A stretch of 64,000 nucleotides of DNA from contig NZ_JARBAX010000001.1 in assembly GCF_028807635.1 (NCBI RefSeq), positions 2,824,001-2,888,000 of the forward strand, written 5' to 3'. The notes beneath the pieces are model-generated. The model did not search any database and was not told the DNA's origin. It saw only the letters and a program-made list of their open reading frames with translations. The stretch is from Streptomyces spiramyceticus. GTDB lineage: Bacteria > Actinomycetota > Actinomycetes > Streptomycetales > Streptomycetaceae. A program made the position numbers and the translations under genes. Position 1 is the stretch's first letter, and every line of letters starts with the position of its first letter. Shown here piece after piece: positions 1-8,759 of this stretch.

Positions 1-2771
1 GCCCTGGAGGGGGCCACCGGTAGCAGCGGCAGGCCCGTCGTGAGCGGCAGCAGGTCGGGGGCGTCGGCGATCACCGCGTCCGCCGCGTCGACGACCCGTA
101 CCTCGCCGTCCACGACCGCGCGCAGCTCGTCGGGGAGGGTCACCTGGTCGGGGTCGAGGAACGCCAAAGCGCCGTACAGGCCGTGCAGTTGACGTGCACT
201 GACCGTGCGGTCGGGGTCCGCGAGGCGGCCCAGGAGCTCGGCCGCGCCGCCCGGCTCGTCGAGGAGTGCGGCCACGGAGGTCCGTACGCCCAGGGCCCGC
301 AGGACCTGCTCGTCCTCGAAGCCGGTCGCGTCCACGGACGCGTACAGCCCGTCGAGCAGCGGATCGCCGCCCGCCGACCTGAGGCCCGCGGGGCGGCGCC
401 CGTCGAGGACGGGGTGGTCGCGCAGCCACCATGCGGTGTACGGGCGTACGGACTGCGTCGTGCCGTCCGGCAGCAGTACGCGCACGGGCTGGGTCAGCGC
501 GTCCCGCAGCGGGGGCTGGGCGAGCAGCGCGAGGGCCTGCGGCCAGGCGTCGTCGTCCACCAGGTCCAGGTCGCGTACGGCGACGATCTCGGTGGCGACC
601 GGCGGCACGGGCGTTTCCGGCAGCTGGTCGAGGATGTCCTCGCACCACACGTCCACGGCGTCCAGCAGGCCGACGTCGTCGGGCTCGGCGAAGTCACCCT
701 CGCGCGGCTCCAGTTCGTCGGGGTCGAGTACGACGTCCGTCGTCCGTACGAGCGCGAAGTTGGCCAGGACACCGCAGGCGGTGAGCGGCTGCTCGCCCCA
801 GCGGGCGGCAAGATCCGCGTCGCACAGCGCGAGCTCGTCCTGGCGCATGATGTGCGCGAACGGGCTGTGGGGCAGGACGAGTTCACCGGCGGGCGAGAGC
901 TCGCCGTCCTCGTCGGGAAGGGCGAGCGCGCCCAGCCAGGGCTCGTCGCCCGGCGAAAGCTCGGCGTCCCGTACGAGCGCCAGAACCGTTTCCGCCAGCT
1001 CCTCGGCGTCGGGCGCGTCCTCGTCCCACATCCCGCCGTCGTCCATCGAGGCGGCGACCGCGAGCCGCACCTGCGGGGTGGTCAGCACGGCGCGCGGGGT
1101 GGCGGGCAGTGCGCCGAGCTTTTCGAGGAGGGGGTGGGCGGCGTCGGGGTGGGCCACCTTCAGGCCGAGGCGGGCGAGCTGCGCCGGGTCACCGCCGTCC
1201 TCCGCGAGCGGCAGCAGCACCTGCCGGGGGCCGATCGCCGTACGACCACTGGCGAGCGGCACCGGCAGCCCGGAGAGGCGGTCCGGGTCCACGCCGGCCA
1301 GCGACTCGTACAGCCGGTGCCACCAGGCGGGGTCGCGCTCGGCGCCCGCGAGGCGCTCGATGGCGTCGCCCAGCGGCAGCCGGCCCACGCCGAGGGTGCG
1401 CAGCTCGGCGCGGCGCTCCAGCCCTGCGGGCAGCAGCGTCGGCAGGACCTCGGCCATGACACGCACCGTGTCCGCGCCCGCACCCTCCACGACCTCCGCC
1501 TCGAACGGGCGCAGGGCGGTGAGTTCCTCGGACGGCGCGGCCGGGGCGAGGAACGCGACGCGCGGCAGCCGGTCGGTGATCGCCCGGCGCAGCGCCCCGT
1601 CCAGCTCGCTCTTGCCGAGCGGGCCGGGGACGAGGTCGACGGTGGCGGTGGAAACGGGCTCCCAGTCGCCGAGCAGTTCGGCGTACGCATCGGCCGCGCG
1701 CTGCACGAGGAAGTCGGTCAGCGGGCCTGGCGCCGGGTGGCGGCGGGTGGTGTCCAGCGGCAGCGACGCGATCAACAGGGCGGGGACGCCGAGGGGTTCG
1801 TCGGTCGGCGTGGGCGCGTGTACGACGGGAGCCGTGCGGGGCTGCTGCGGTGCGCCTTCCAGGTCCACGGGGACGGCCCAGGTGACCGCCCAGTGGGGGC
1901 GCAGGCGCTCCTCGACGGGGCGGTCGGCGAGGAGGGCGGGCTTGAGGTTGCCGGTGTGGGTGACGGTGCGCCAGCGGGTGGTGCCGCGGGCGGTGTCGTC
2001 GATGTGCACGTAGTCCTCGTGCACGGTCCGGGTCAAGATCCTTGCGGCGTCGGGCGTTTCGACGACGACCTCGGTCAGCCCCGGCAGGGTCAGCAGCAGG
2101 GCGTCGTCGATGCCGTCGAGGAGATGCTGGACGAGGTCGACGGCGCCGCCGTCGCGCAGCGGGAGGACGACGACGGTGTCGTACCCGTTGGGCGCGGTGC
2201 CCTCTGCGGGCAGCGGCAGCCGGAGCAGGGGTACGTGCCCGTCGCGGCGGCGCAGCTCGTCGGCGAGCCCACCGCTCTGCGCGCCCTGGGCGGCGTGCTC
2301 CGCCAGGCCCCGGGCTTCGGCCAGGGACCAGCGGACGCCGCCGTGCCGGCCGAGGACGGCGGGCTCGTCGCTGACCGCCAGCACGGCGGCGAACCCGACG
2401 CCGAAGCGGCCGACGGCGCTGTCCGTGTCCTCGCGCTTGGCGGAGGCGCGCAGGGTGCTGAGCGATTCGACGCCGGCGGCGTCGAGGGGGGCGCCGGTGT
2501 TGGCCGCGGCGAGGACGGCGGGGGCGTCGGCGGTGGCCGCGTGCAGGGTGAGCCGGAGCCGGCCGGTCACTCCGGCGCGGGCGGCGGCGTCGGCGGCGTT
2601 CTGCGCCAGCTCTACGACGAGGCGGTCGCGGTAGCCGCCGAGAGCGAGGTCCTCCTCGGCGTTGGCGTCCTCGCGGAAGCGGGCGGAGCTCGCGGTCCAC
2701 GCGTCGAGCACCCCACGTCGCAGCCGCGCCGTCCCGAACGGATCGGCCTCGTCGGTCGCCCTGACGCTCAC
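1..2771 (-). CDS. Sacsin/HSP90-like GHKL ATPase domain protein (3' end outside window)
   Basis: The minus-strand frame is open for at least 923 codons from a GTG at 2771, which has GGAG six bases upstream, and it runs off the left edge. About the first 170 residues look like a GHKL (Bergerat) ATP-binding fold: an N-box 'LVVELAQNAADAA' at residues 51-63 and a glycine-rich lid 'VGRFGVGFAAVLAV' near 120-133. This matches the sacsin N-terminal ATPase family, annotated in actinomycetes as HSP90-like. The rest is a long, acidic region rich in Leu and Asp with no motif I recognise, and no membrane segment is seen. A chaperone or scaffold role is family inference only; no partner is known. It stands alone, with a repeat-rich gap upstream. 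Confidence 0.85.
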   Translation of the reverse strand, partial: MSVRATDEADPFGTARLRRGVLDAWTASSARFREDANAEEDLALGGYRDRLVVELAQNAADAAARAGVTGRLRLTLHAATADAPAVLAAANTGAPLDAAGVESLSTLRASAKREDTDSAVGRFGVGFAAVLAVSDEPAVLGRHGGVRWSLAEARGLAEHAAQGAQSGGLADELRRRDGHVPLLRLPLPAEGTAPNGYDTVVVLPLRDGGAVDLVQHLLDGIDDALLLTLPGLTEVVVETPDAARILTRTVHEDYVHIDDTARGTTRWRTVTHTGNLKPALLADRPVEERLRPHWAVTWAVPVDLEGAPQQPRTAPVVHAPTPTDEPLGVPALLIASLPLDTTRRHPAPGPLTDFLVQRAADAYAELLGDWEPVSTATVDLVPGPLGKSELDGALRRAITDRLPRVAFLAPAAPSEELTALRPFEAEVVEGAGADTVRVMAEVLPTLLPAGLERRAELRTLGVGRLPLGDAIERLAGAERDPAWWHRLYESLAGVDPDRLSGLPVPLASGRTAIGPRQVLLPLAEDGGDPAQLARLGLKVAHPDAAHPLLEKLGALPATPRAVLTTPQVRLAVAASMDDGGMWDEDAPDAEELAETVLALVRDAELSPGDEPWLGALALPDEDGELSPAGELVLPHSPFAHIMRQDELALCDADLAARWGEQPLTACGVLANFALVRTTDVVLDPDELEPREGDFAEPDDVGLLDAVDVWCEDILDQLPETPVPPVATEIVAVRDLDLVDDDAWPQALALLAQPPLRDALTQPVRVLLPDGTTQSVRPYTAWWLRDHPVLDGRRPAGLRSAGGDPLLDGLYASVDATGFEDEQVLRALGVRTSVAALLDEPGGAAELLGRLADPDRTVSARQLHGLYGALAFLDPDQVTLPDELRAVVDGEVRVVDAADAVIADAPDLLPLTTGLPLLPVAPSR

Positions 2772-2962
2772 GCTTGTCTCCGCTCTGCTCTGTCACGATG
2801 TGCGGCCCGAACGTACCGTGCGCCGGTGGATGCTCGGCGCCAGGCCGGACCGGACGTCCGCCGCTCGCGACTTCCCTCTCCCAGCCCCTGCCCGATTTCA
2901 GCCACGCAAGCGCCCCACCCCGACAAAAAACGCCCTAATCGGGCACCACCGCCGGGCGACGG

Positions 2963-3222
2963 GGGCGCGGTGCGGGTGCGGTGCGGGTGCGGTGCGCGTG
3001 CGGTGCGGGTGCGGTGCGCGTGCGGTGCGGGTTGCCTGCGGCGCGTTTCCCCTACCCGCCCCTTCCCGAACTGGGGCTCCGCCCCAGACCCCGCTCCTCA
3101 AACGCCGGAGGGGCTGGTAATCCGGGGGCTGGGGCTTCCCCCCACGCGGCGGCAGCCGCAAATGTCACAGCCGGGAAGGGGCGGGTAGGGGAACTGCGCC
3201 GCAGGCAAGCGCCGCACCGCAC
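2963..3222. repeat. Long palindromic Streptomyces intergenic repeat with GC-rich tandem run
   Basis: The gap at 2772-3248 holds no gene. From about 2963 there is a tandem run of a GCGGTGCGGGT-type unit. It is followed by two arms, 3034-3067 and 3173-3206, that are inverted copies of each other (32 of 34 bases match). Between them lie a GGGGCT/AGCCCC hairpin near 3071-3085 and an 'aacgccggaggggct' motif. Related arms occur at 44008-44045, 44176-44209 and 62245-62279. It probably folds in RNA downstream of the DUF3027 gene and may act as a terminator. Confidence 0.75.
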
Positions 3223-3248
3223 CGCCCAGAGGCCGTCAGGCCACCGCC

Positions 3249-4175
3249 TCAGGAGTGGCCGAGCTCCTCCGTCGGCTCGTCCGTCGTCGTCGGCACTGAT
3301 CCGCCCTCCGGATCCGGCCTCAGCGGAAACGCGTCCGTCCCCATCGAATCCAGCACCGGCGGCGCCGGCCGCAGCGGCTTCGGCATGACCGCGGCCTCGG
3401 AGTGGCCCCCGCAGCCGTACGCCAGGGACACCACATGCCCGTCCGCGGGCGAGAATTCGTTCGCGCACACACCGAACGCCTGCCGCAGCGACCCCGCCAA
3501 CGGCACCAGGAACGCGCACGTCACGCACGTGGCCGGCGCAGCCTGCGCCATGGGGGTCTTCGCGCCGTACGACTCGTCCCAGCGGTCGGCCGCGATGTGC
3601 AGCCCGTACCGCGACAGGACCCGCGCACGCCGCATCCCCAGCTCTTCGGCGACCGCCGCGATCGAACCGCGCGAAGGCACCAGCGGCAGCGCGGCCGGCG
3701 GGCCGTCCGTGACTTCCGCGTCCTCCGCCTCGACGAGCTCGGCCATCTCCTCCGAGACCGCGGAGTCCGGTGGCGGCATGTCCTCGCCCGTGTAGCCGGG
3801 CTCCAGGCGCAGATCGTCCGCCTCAGTGGGAAGGAGGTCGCCCGGCCCCATGTCGCCGGGGCGCAACCGCTCGCTCCACGGCACCCATTCGGGTGCCAGC
3901 AGTGAATCGGGTCCCGGCAGCAGAACCGTCTCGTCGACCGTGACCAGCTTGGCCCGCGACGCGCGGGCGACCGTCACCGCCCAGCGCCAGCCCCGGTAAC
4001 CGGGTTCCTTGCACTCGAAAAGGTGCGTGACGACCCGGTCACCCTCCGCGAAGAGGGAGACATGCTCGCCGACCACCCCGGGGAAGGCGGCCTCCTCGGC
4101 CGCCTCGCGGGCAAGGTCTACCGCCTCGGCGCACAGGCGGTCAGGGGTTCGGCTTCGCGTCGTCGCAGCACTCAC
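3249..4175 (-). CDS. DUF3027 family protein
   Basis: The product is 308 residues from the GTG at 4175, which gives the N terminus 'MSAATTRSRTPDRLCAEAVD'. An ATG at 4334 would add 53 poorly conserved-looking residues. It matches the actinobacterial DUF3027 family, of unknown function. Visible features are a basic helical start, a middle section rich in Trp and Glu, a 'RGSIAAVAEELGMRR' stretch around residue 200 that could be a small helix-turn-helix, and a C-terminal Cys/His cluster (CVTC, later CANEF and CGGHSE) that could bind a metal. No signal peptide is seen. It is divergent from the MFS gene across a 475-base gap. Family assignment is fairly sure; function is unknown. Confidence 0.85.
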   Translation of the reverse strand: MSAATTRSRTPDRLCAEAVDLAREAAEEAAFPGVVGEHVSLFAEGDRVVTHLFECKEPGYRGWRWAVTVARASRAKLVTVDETVLLPGPDSLLAPEWVPWSERLRPGDMGPGDLLPTEADDLRLEPGYTGEDMPPPDSAVSEEMAELVEAEDAEVTDGPPAALPLVPSRGSIAAVAEELGMRRARVLSRYGLHIAADRWDESYGAKTPMAQAAPATCVTCAFLVPLAGSLRQAFGVCANEFSPADGHVVSLAYGCGGHSEAAVMPKPLRPAPPVLDSMGTDAFPLRPDPEGGSVPTTTDEPTEELGHS

Positions 4176-4650
4176 AGGTCTCGCTTCTCTCCTACGCCGT
4201 CTCACGGGTGCGCCAACGGATGCCCGTACGAGTACGAGATACGAGGTGCGAGCTGCGGGCGGAGCGGACCGGAGGGCCGCGTCGACGTCCGCGCCCGACC
4301 TGTCTCGGTCTCGGGCGCACTTTCTGTCACCCATTCTGCGGGATGACGGAGAGGCGCGCGGCCGAGGACAACCGCCGGTGGCGCGCTACGCACGCTACCC
4401 CCTCTGCCGCCCCGGGCCCACCTGCACGCCTCCTTTGCCGGACTTCGGACGTGAGGAAGGGGCGCGCAAGCCCGCGTGAGGCCCCGTAAAGCAGGGAAAG
4501 CGTGTGGAAAGCACGCCGAAAGATCGAGAGCGGCCGGAATGTCCTGGCGAAGGAGACGAACGCCGGACGTACGGAAAAACGACTCGCCGACCGGCCCCAC
4601 CGGGCCCCGTTTCCGGTTCGCCTCCGGGGGGCTTGGGGCACTATGACGAC
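4176..4650. other. Divergent intergenic region, no gene recognised
   Basis: These 475 bases separate the DUF3027 gene from the MFS gene, which diverge, so promoters for both must lie here. I could not pick a convincing -35/-10 pair. Open frames crossing it are extensions or shadows of the flanking genes. Confidence 0.5.
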
Positions 4651-6018
4651 GTGGTTGCCGCAAAGCCGTCCGACGGATCCGGTCCACTCCGCAGAGCGGG
4701 CCGTGCGGTCGGCCGCGCCCTGCACTTGCCGTTCACCGGTACGGCCAAGGGCATCCGCCGCGCCACCCACGCCCACGGAGCGGGCGAGTCCGGTCTCGGC
4801 AAGCTGATCGAGCTGCACGCCGTGAACGGCGCCGGCGACATGATGATCACCATCGCGCTCGCCTCCACGGTCTTCTTCTCCGTCCCCACGGACGAGGCAC
4901 GCGGCCGCGTAGCGCTCTATCTGGCGGTCACCATGGCCCCCTTCACGATCCTCGCCCCGGTGATCGGCCCGCTCTTCGACCGCATTCCGCACGGCCGCCG
5001 GGCGGCCATGGCGGGTGCGATGCTGGCCCGCTCGATGCTGGCGGTCGCGATGTCCGGCGCGGTGGCGACGGGCGATCTGGAGCTGTATCCGGCGGCGCTG
5101 GGCGTGCTGGTGTCTTCGAAGGCGTACGGAGTCGTACGCAGCGCCGTCGTCCCACGCCTCCTCCCGCCCAAGTTCTCCCTCGTAAAGGCGAACTCGCGGG
5201 TGACCCTGGCCGGTCTGCTGGCGACGGGCCTGGCCGCTCCGGTAGGGGCGGGTCTGCAGGCGATCGGGCCTCAGTGGCCGCTGTACGGGGCGTGCGCGCT
5301 GTTCACCGTCGGCGCGTTCCTGGCGTTCACGCTGCCGCACAAGGTCGACTCCGCGAAGGGCGAGCGGAAGGCCATGCTGCTGGAGCACGGCCTGGAGCAC
5401 GGCCACCTGCAGCACCGCAAGCCCGGCCTGCGGACCGTCGGGCCTTCCGTACTGCACGGCCTCCAGGCCAATGCGGCGATTCGCGGCCTGTCCGGTTTCC
5501 TGATCTTCTTCCTGGCGTTCCTGCTGCGCGACGACCCGCTCGGCGGGCAGAGCGCCGCCGTGTCGCTGGGGATCGTCGCCGTCGCGGCGGGGGTGGGCAA
5601 CGCCCTCGGTACGGCCGTGGGGGCGTGGCTCAAGTCCCGCGGCCCCGAGAAGATCATCGCGACGGTGCTGGGGCTGACGCTGTGCGTGGCCATCGGCGCG
5701 GCGGTGGTCTTCGGCGGGCTGATGGTCGCGGTGCTCGGCGCGACCGCCGGCCTGGCCCAGGCCCTGGCCAAGCTGTCGCTGGACGCCCTGATCCAGCGGG
5801 ACGTGCCCGAGCAGGTACGGACGTCCGCGTTCGCCAGGTCGGAGACGCTGCTCCAAATGGCGTGGGTGGCGGGCGGAGCCATCGGAATCGCCCTGCCGCT
5901 CAACGGCTCGCTGGGCATGGGCGTCGCAGCGGGCCTTCTCGCGACGGGCGCGGCACTGTCCGTACGGGGCCTCCTGCACGCTCCCCGGCGCGGCACGCCG
6001 CACCCCCGCGCGGCGTGA
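4651..6018 (+). CDS. Major facilitator superfamily transporter
   Basis: A membrane protein of 455 residues with about twelve hydrophobic segments in two halves separated by a basic cytoplasmic loop near residues 230-260. It contains MFS-like loop residues ('DRIPHGRRAAMAGAMLARS' after the second helix pair). I chose the GTG at 4651 because the frame before it lacks the composition of a real protein. It is probably a proton-driven exporter; the substrate cannot be told. It ends 27 bases before the DUF2771 lipoprotein gene and reads into the mqnB-mqnD run, so these four are likely co-transcribed in part. The start is uncertain by up to 49 codons. Confidence 0.9.
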   Translation: MVAAKPSDGSGPLRRAGRAVGRALHLPFTGTAKGIRRATHAHGAGESGLGKLIELHAVNGAGDMMITIALASTVFFSVPTDEARGRVALYLAVTMAPFTILAPVIGPLFDRIPHGRRAAMAGAMLARSMLAVAMSGAVATGDLELYPAALGVLVSSKAYGVVRSAVVPRLLPPKFSLVKANSRVTLAGLLATGLAAPVGAGLQAIGPQWPLYGACALFTVGAFLAFTLPHKVDSAKGERKAMLLEHGLEHGHLQHRKPGLRTVGPSVLHGLQANAAIRGLSGFLIFFLAFLLRDDPLGGQSAAVSLGIVAVAAGVGNALGTAVGAWLKSRGPEKIIATVLGLTLCVAIGAAVVFGGLMVAVLGATAGLAQALAKLSLDALIQRDVPEQVRTSAFARSETLLQMAWVAGGAIGIALPLNGSLGMGVAAGLLATGAALSVRGLLHAPRRGTPHPRAA

Positions 6019-6045
6019 GGTGCGCCGGGCGATAGCCTTCGCCCC

Positions 6046-6543
6046 ATGACCGTTGCGCTCCTCTCTGGTAAGGCCCGCCGCACCACCGCTGTCATCGGCG
6101 CCGTGTCGGCCGGGCTCCTCGTCCTGTCCGCCTGCGGCGACAAGCCGACGCCGCTCGCGACCGTGACGGTCGGCACGGATTCGGTGCACACCGAGGCCTC
6201 GTGCTACAACGACGGCTCCGCGATCAAGGAATCCCTGCTCCAGGGCTGCCTGAACAAGAAGGCCGAGAAGACCGTCAAGGTCTCGATGGACGACAAGGTC
6301 CGCTTCGGCGTCGACCCCGAGATCGCCGACGAGGGCTGGACGCTCTTCATCAACGGCCAGCAGGCCGAGCAGGAGCCGTACAAGAAGTCGTACCGCTCCA
6401 TCCCGGGCAGTGCCTTCTTCGCCGCCCAGCAACAGCAGCAGCCGGGCGCCCCGAGCCCCGACGAGGCGCAGGTCAGCATCGTCGAGACCAAGGGCAAGAA
6501 GCTCACCGGCATCTGGCACTTCAAGCTGGAGAAGACCTCCTGA
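6046..6543 (+). CDS. DUF2771 family lipoprotein
   Basis: A 165-residue exported lipoprotein. A basic start and hydrophobic stretch end in the lipobox 'LSAC' (Cys at residue 30), so it should be lipid-anchored on the outer face of the membrane. The mature part has two further Cys (in 'EASCYND' and 'LQGCLNKK') that could pair, an acidic core, and a Gln/Pro linker 'QQQQQPGAPSP' before the last strand. It matches DUF2771, an actinobacterial family of unknown role. It lies directly upstream of mqnB (gap 28 bases). Position next to menaquinone genes hints at no clear function. Confidence 0.88.
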   Translation: MTVALLSGKARRTTAVIGAVSAGLLVLSACGDKPTPLATVTVGTDSVHTEASCYNDGSAIKESLLQGCLNKKAEKTVKVSMDDKVRFGVDPEIADEGWTLFINGQQAEQEPYKKSYRSIPGSAFFAAQQQQQPGAPSPDEAQVSIVETKGKKLTGIWHFKLEKTS

Positions 6544-6571
6544 CCACCCTCCTGACCAGGAGGAACACCTG

Positions 6572-7207
6572 ATGCGTGTTCTCGTCGTGACCGCGGTACC
6601 CGCCGAGCGGGACGCGGTCACGCGCGCGTTCGGCCCCGGTTTCGCGGTCGATGTCATCGCTGCCGGGGTGGGCCCGGCGGCCGCCGCCGCAGGAGCCGCG
6701 ACCGCGCTGGCCGCTCGCCCGTACGGCCTCGTGATCTCGGCCGGGATCGGCGGCGGGTTCCGGCTCGTCGCCCCGCCCGAGTCCGTGGTCGTCGCCGACG
6801 CGATCGTCGCGGCCGATCTGGGCGCCGAGACCCCCGACGGCTACGTCCCGGTGACCGCCCTCGGCTTCGGCACCGTGGAGCACCGGCCGCCCGCCGCTCT
6901 CGTACGGGCCGTCGCGGACGCCACCGGCGCGGTGACCGGCACCGTGCTGACCGTCTCCACCGTGACCGGTTCCGCCGCCCGGGCCGACGAACTGCGCGCC
7001 CGCCATCCGCAGGCCGCCGCGGAGGCGATGGAGGGCTTCGGCGTCGCCGAGGCGGCCGCGCTGCACGGCGTGCCGGTGCTGGAGATCCGCGCCGTGTCGA
7101 ACGCGGTGGGGCCGCGCGACCGGTCGGCCTGGCGCATCGGGGAGGCACTGGATGCGCTCAGCGCGGCGTTCGGGAAGCTCGCGCCCGTACTCGAAGGTTG
7201 GGAATGA
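6572..7207 (+). CDS. mqnB: Futalosine hydrolase
   Basis: The enzyme cleaves futalosine to dehypoxanthine futalosine and hypoxanthine in the futalosine route to menaquinone. The 211 residues have the nucleoside-phosphorylase/MTAN fold: 'VTAVPAERDAV' at the start, the glycine motif 'ISAGIGGGF' near residue 53, and the purine-binding stretch 'EAMEGFGVAEAAALHGVP' near 150, with the Met-Glu pair typical of MTAN-like hydrolases. The ATG at 6572 has a strong AGGAGG eight bases upstream. Its stop is one base before the mqnD start, so the two are translated from one message. mqnA and mqnC must lie elsewhere in the genome. Confidence 0.95.
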   Translation: MRVLVVTAVPAERDAVTRAFGPGFAVDVIAAGVGPAAAAAGAATALAARPYGLVISAGIGGGFRLVAPPESVVVADAIVAADLGAETPDGYVPVTALGFGTVEHRPPAALVRAVADATGAVTGTVLTVSTVTGSAARADELRARHPQAAAEAMEGFGVAEAAALHGVPVLEIRAVSNAVGPRDRSAWRIGEALDALSAAFGKLAPVLEGWE

Positions 7208-7208
7208 C

Positions 7209-8072
7209 ATGACTGACAGGTTGCGGATCGCCTATTCGCCTTGCCCGAACGACACCTTCGTCTTCGACGCGTGGGCGCACGGCCGGGTGCCGGGGGCGCC
7301 CGAGCTCGATGTGACGTTCGCGGACATCGACATCACCAACGGGATGGCGGAGCGCGGGGAATTCGACGTGCTCAAGGTGTCGTACGCCGTGCTGCCGTGG
7401 GTCCTTGAGGAGTACGCACTGCTGCCGTGCGGCGGGGCACTGGGGCGGGGCTGCGGGCCGCTGGTGCTTGTGAACAAGCACAGCCTGGCCCGGGAGGCCG
7501 GTGTCGACCTGACGGGGAAGACCGTCGCCGTGCCGAGCGAGCGCTCGACGGCGTATCTGCTGTTCCGGCTGTGGGCGGCGGATGTTCTGCCGGGTGGGGT
7601 CGGCGAGGTCGTCGTCATGCCGTTCCACGAGATCATGCCGGCGGTGCGCGACGGCAAGGTCGACGCGGGGCTCGTCATCCACGAGGCGCGCTTCACCTAT
7701 CAGGATTACGGACTGCACTGCCTCGCCGACATGGGCGAGCACTGGGAACTGACGACCGGCCTGCCGATCCCGCTGGGCGCGATCATCGCCAAGCGCTCGC
7801 TGGGCACGGAGCGCCTGCACGACATCGCGGCGGCGGCGCGGACGTCGGTGCTGATGGCGTGGGACGACCCGCAGGCGTCGCGGCCGTACGTGCTGGAGCA
7901 CGCGCAGGAAATGAATCCAGCGGTGGCGGATCAGCACATTGGGCTGTACGTGAACGAGTTCACGGCGGATTTGGGTGAGGACGGGTACGCGGCGGTACGG
8001 GGTTTGCTCACACGGGCGGCGGCGGAGGGCCTGGTTCCGCCCCTGGACCGGGACGCGCTGGCGTTCGAGTAA
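7209..8072 (+). CDS. mqnD: 1,4-dihydroxy-6-naphthoate synthase
   Basis: MqnD converts cyclic dehypoxanthine futalosine to 1,4-dihydroxy-6-naphthoate, the last ring-forming step of the futalosine pathway. The 287 residues show the family signature 'IAYSPCPNDTFVFDAW' at the N terminus and the two-lobed periplasmic-binding-protein-like fold. 'GLVIHEARFTYQ' near residue 155 holds the conserved His proposed as the catalytic base. Length fits the family. It follows mqnB with a one-base gap, and the pair ends at a strong hairpin. Confidence 0.96.
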   Translation: MTDRLRIAYSPCPNDTFVFDAWAHGRVPGAPELDVTFADIDITNGMAERGEFDVLKVSYAVLPWVLEEYALLPCGGALGRGCGPLVLVNKHSLAREAGVDLTGKTVAVPSERSTAYLLFRLWAADVLPGGVGEVVVMPFHEIMPAVRDGKVDAGLVIHEARFTYQDYGLHCLADMGEHWELTTGLPIPLGAIIAKRSLGTERLHDIAAAARTSVLMAWDDPQASRPYVLEHAQEMNPAVADQHIGLYVNEFTADLGEDGYAAVRGLLTRAAAEGLVPPLDRDALAFE

Positions 8073-8073
8073 C

Positions 8074-8112
8074 TTTCTCCGCCCCGCCCCTTTCGGGGGC
8101 GGGGCGGAGAAA
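8074..8112 (+). terminator. Hairpin terminator after mqnD
   Basis: A perfect 17-base inverted repeat (arms 8074-8090 and 8096-8112, five-base loop TTTCG) starts right after the mqnD stop. It lacks a T run, as is usual in Streptomyces. It can also serve the convergent cold-shock gene. Confidence 0.8.
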
Positions 8113-8218
8113 CGGCCCGCCGCAGGCGACGCGCCTACGCGTCGGCGAGTGACGACAACGCCGCAGATGGGCGTGCCAAGCCCCGCGGACCAGGCATGAT
8201 CCGCCGGACACGCCCTAG
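8113..8218. repeat. CTAG-ended repeat element, copy 1
   Basis: Reading inward from 8218 on the minus strand, the first 58 bases match 56 of 58 with the start of the element at 45404-45512. These include the 22-base end that begins CTAGGGCGTGTCCGGCGG. Beyond that (8113-8160) the sequence differs and contains a small palindrome GACGCG/CGCGTC. The far end has no second CTAG end, so this copy is a longer variant or is truncated. Its terminal CTAG supplies the TAG stop of the cold-shock gene. Confidence 0.7.
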
Positions 8219-8598
8219 ACGTCCAGCTGGTCCGCCACCGCACGCAGCAGGCCCGCGATCTTCTTGCCCGCCGCCTTGTCCGGGTAACGCCCGCGCTCCA
8301 GCACCGGCGTAATGCTCTCCAGCAACGTGGTCAGGTCCTGCACGATCGAGGCCAGTTCGTCCGGTTTGCGCCGCTGCGCGGCCGCTACCGACGGGGTCGG
8401 GTCGAGGATCGTCACCGTCAGCGCCTGGTCACCGCGTTGACCTGCCACGACGCCGAACTCGACACGCTGGCCGGGCTTCAGGGCGTCGACTCCGGCAGGG
8501 AGCACCGACGAGTGAACGAAGACGTCGCCGCCGTCGTCGCGGGAGAGAAAGCCGAAGCCCTTCTCGCTGTTGAACCACTTGACCTTGCCGGTAGGCAC
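8215..8598 (-). CDS. Cold-shock domain protein with C-terminal extension
   Basis: The 127-residue product begins with a cold-shock (OB-fold) domain over residues 1-65. It carries the RNP1-like 'KGFGFLSRD' and RNP2-like 'VFVHSS' single-strand nucleic acid binding motifs. A further 60 residues are predicted helical ('ELASIVQDLTTLLESITPVL'), which classical 67-residue Csp proteins lack. The GTG at 8598 has GAGG six bases upstream. It probably binds RNA; the tail may oligomerise or bind a partner. The TAG stop is the end of the repeat element at 8218. Confidence 0.92.
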   Translation of the reverse strand: MPTGKVKWFNSEKGFGFLSRDDGGDVFVHSSVLPAGVDALKPGQRVEFGVVAGQRGDQALTVTILDPTPSVAAAQRRKPDELASIVQDLTTLLESITPVLERGRYPDKAAGKKIAGLLRAVADQLDV

Positions 8599-8759
8599 GT
8601 CTGTCCTCGTCCTCGTACTCGTCGTTGTTGAAGTGGAAAACGGCTCTGGATAGCACTGCAGCGGGTCGTAGGACCCGCCACCACCAAGGCTAATGGTCCA
8701 GGGGCTGGTGACAAGACGGCACCGGGTGGTTCCTCCGGGCAGGGAACTACCCTGGGCGG

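Noticed and set aside
183..3188. A 1001-codon open frame on the plus strand at the left edge
   Set aside because: It is the complement of the HSP90-like ATPase gene; the minus-strand frame gives a recognisable GHKL N-box while this one has low-complexity Arg/Gly/Val content.
4207..4334. Longer DUF3027 start at the ATG at 4334
   Set aside because: The extra 53 residues are Arg-rich and unlike the family's N terminus as I recall it; the GTG at 4175 is preferred.
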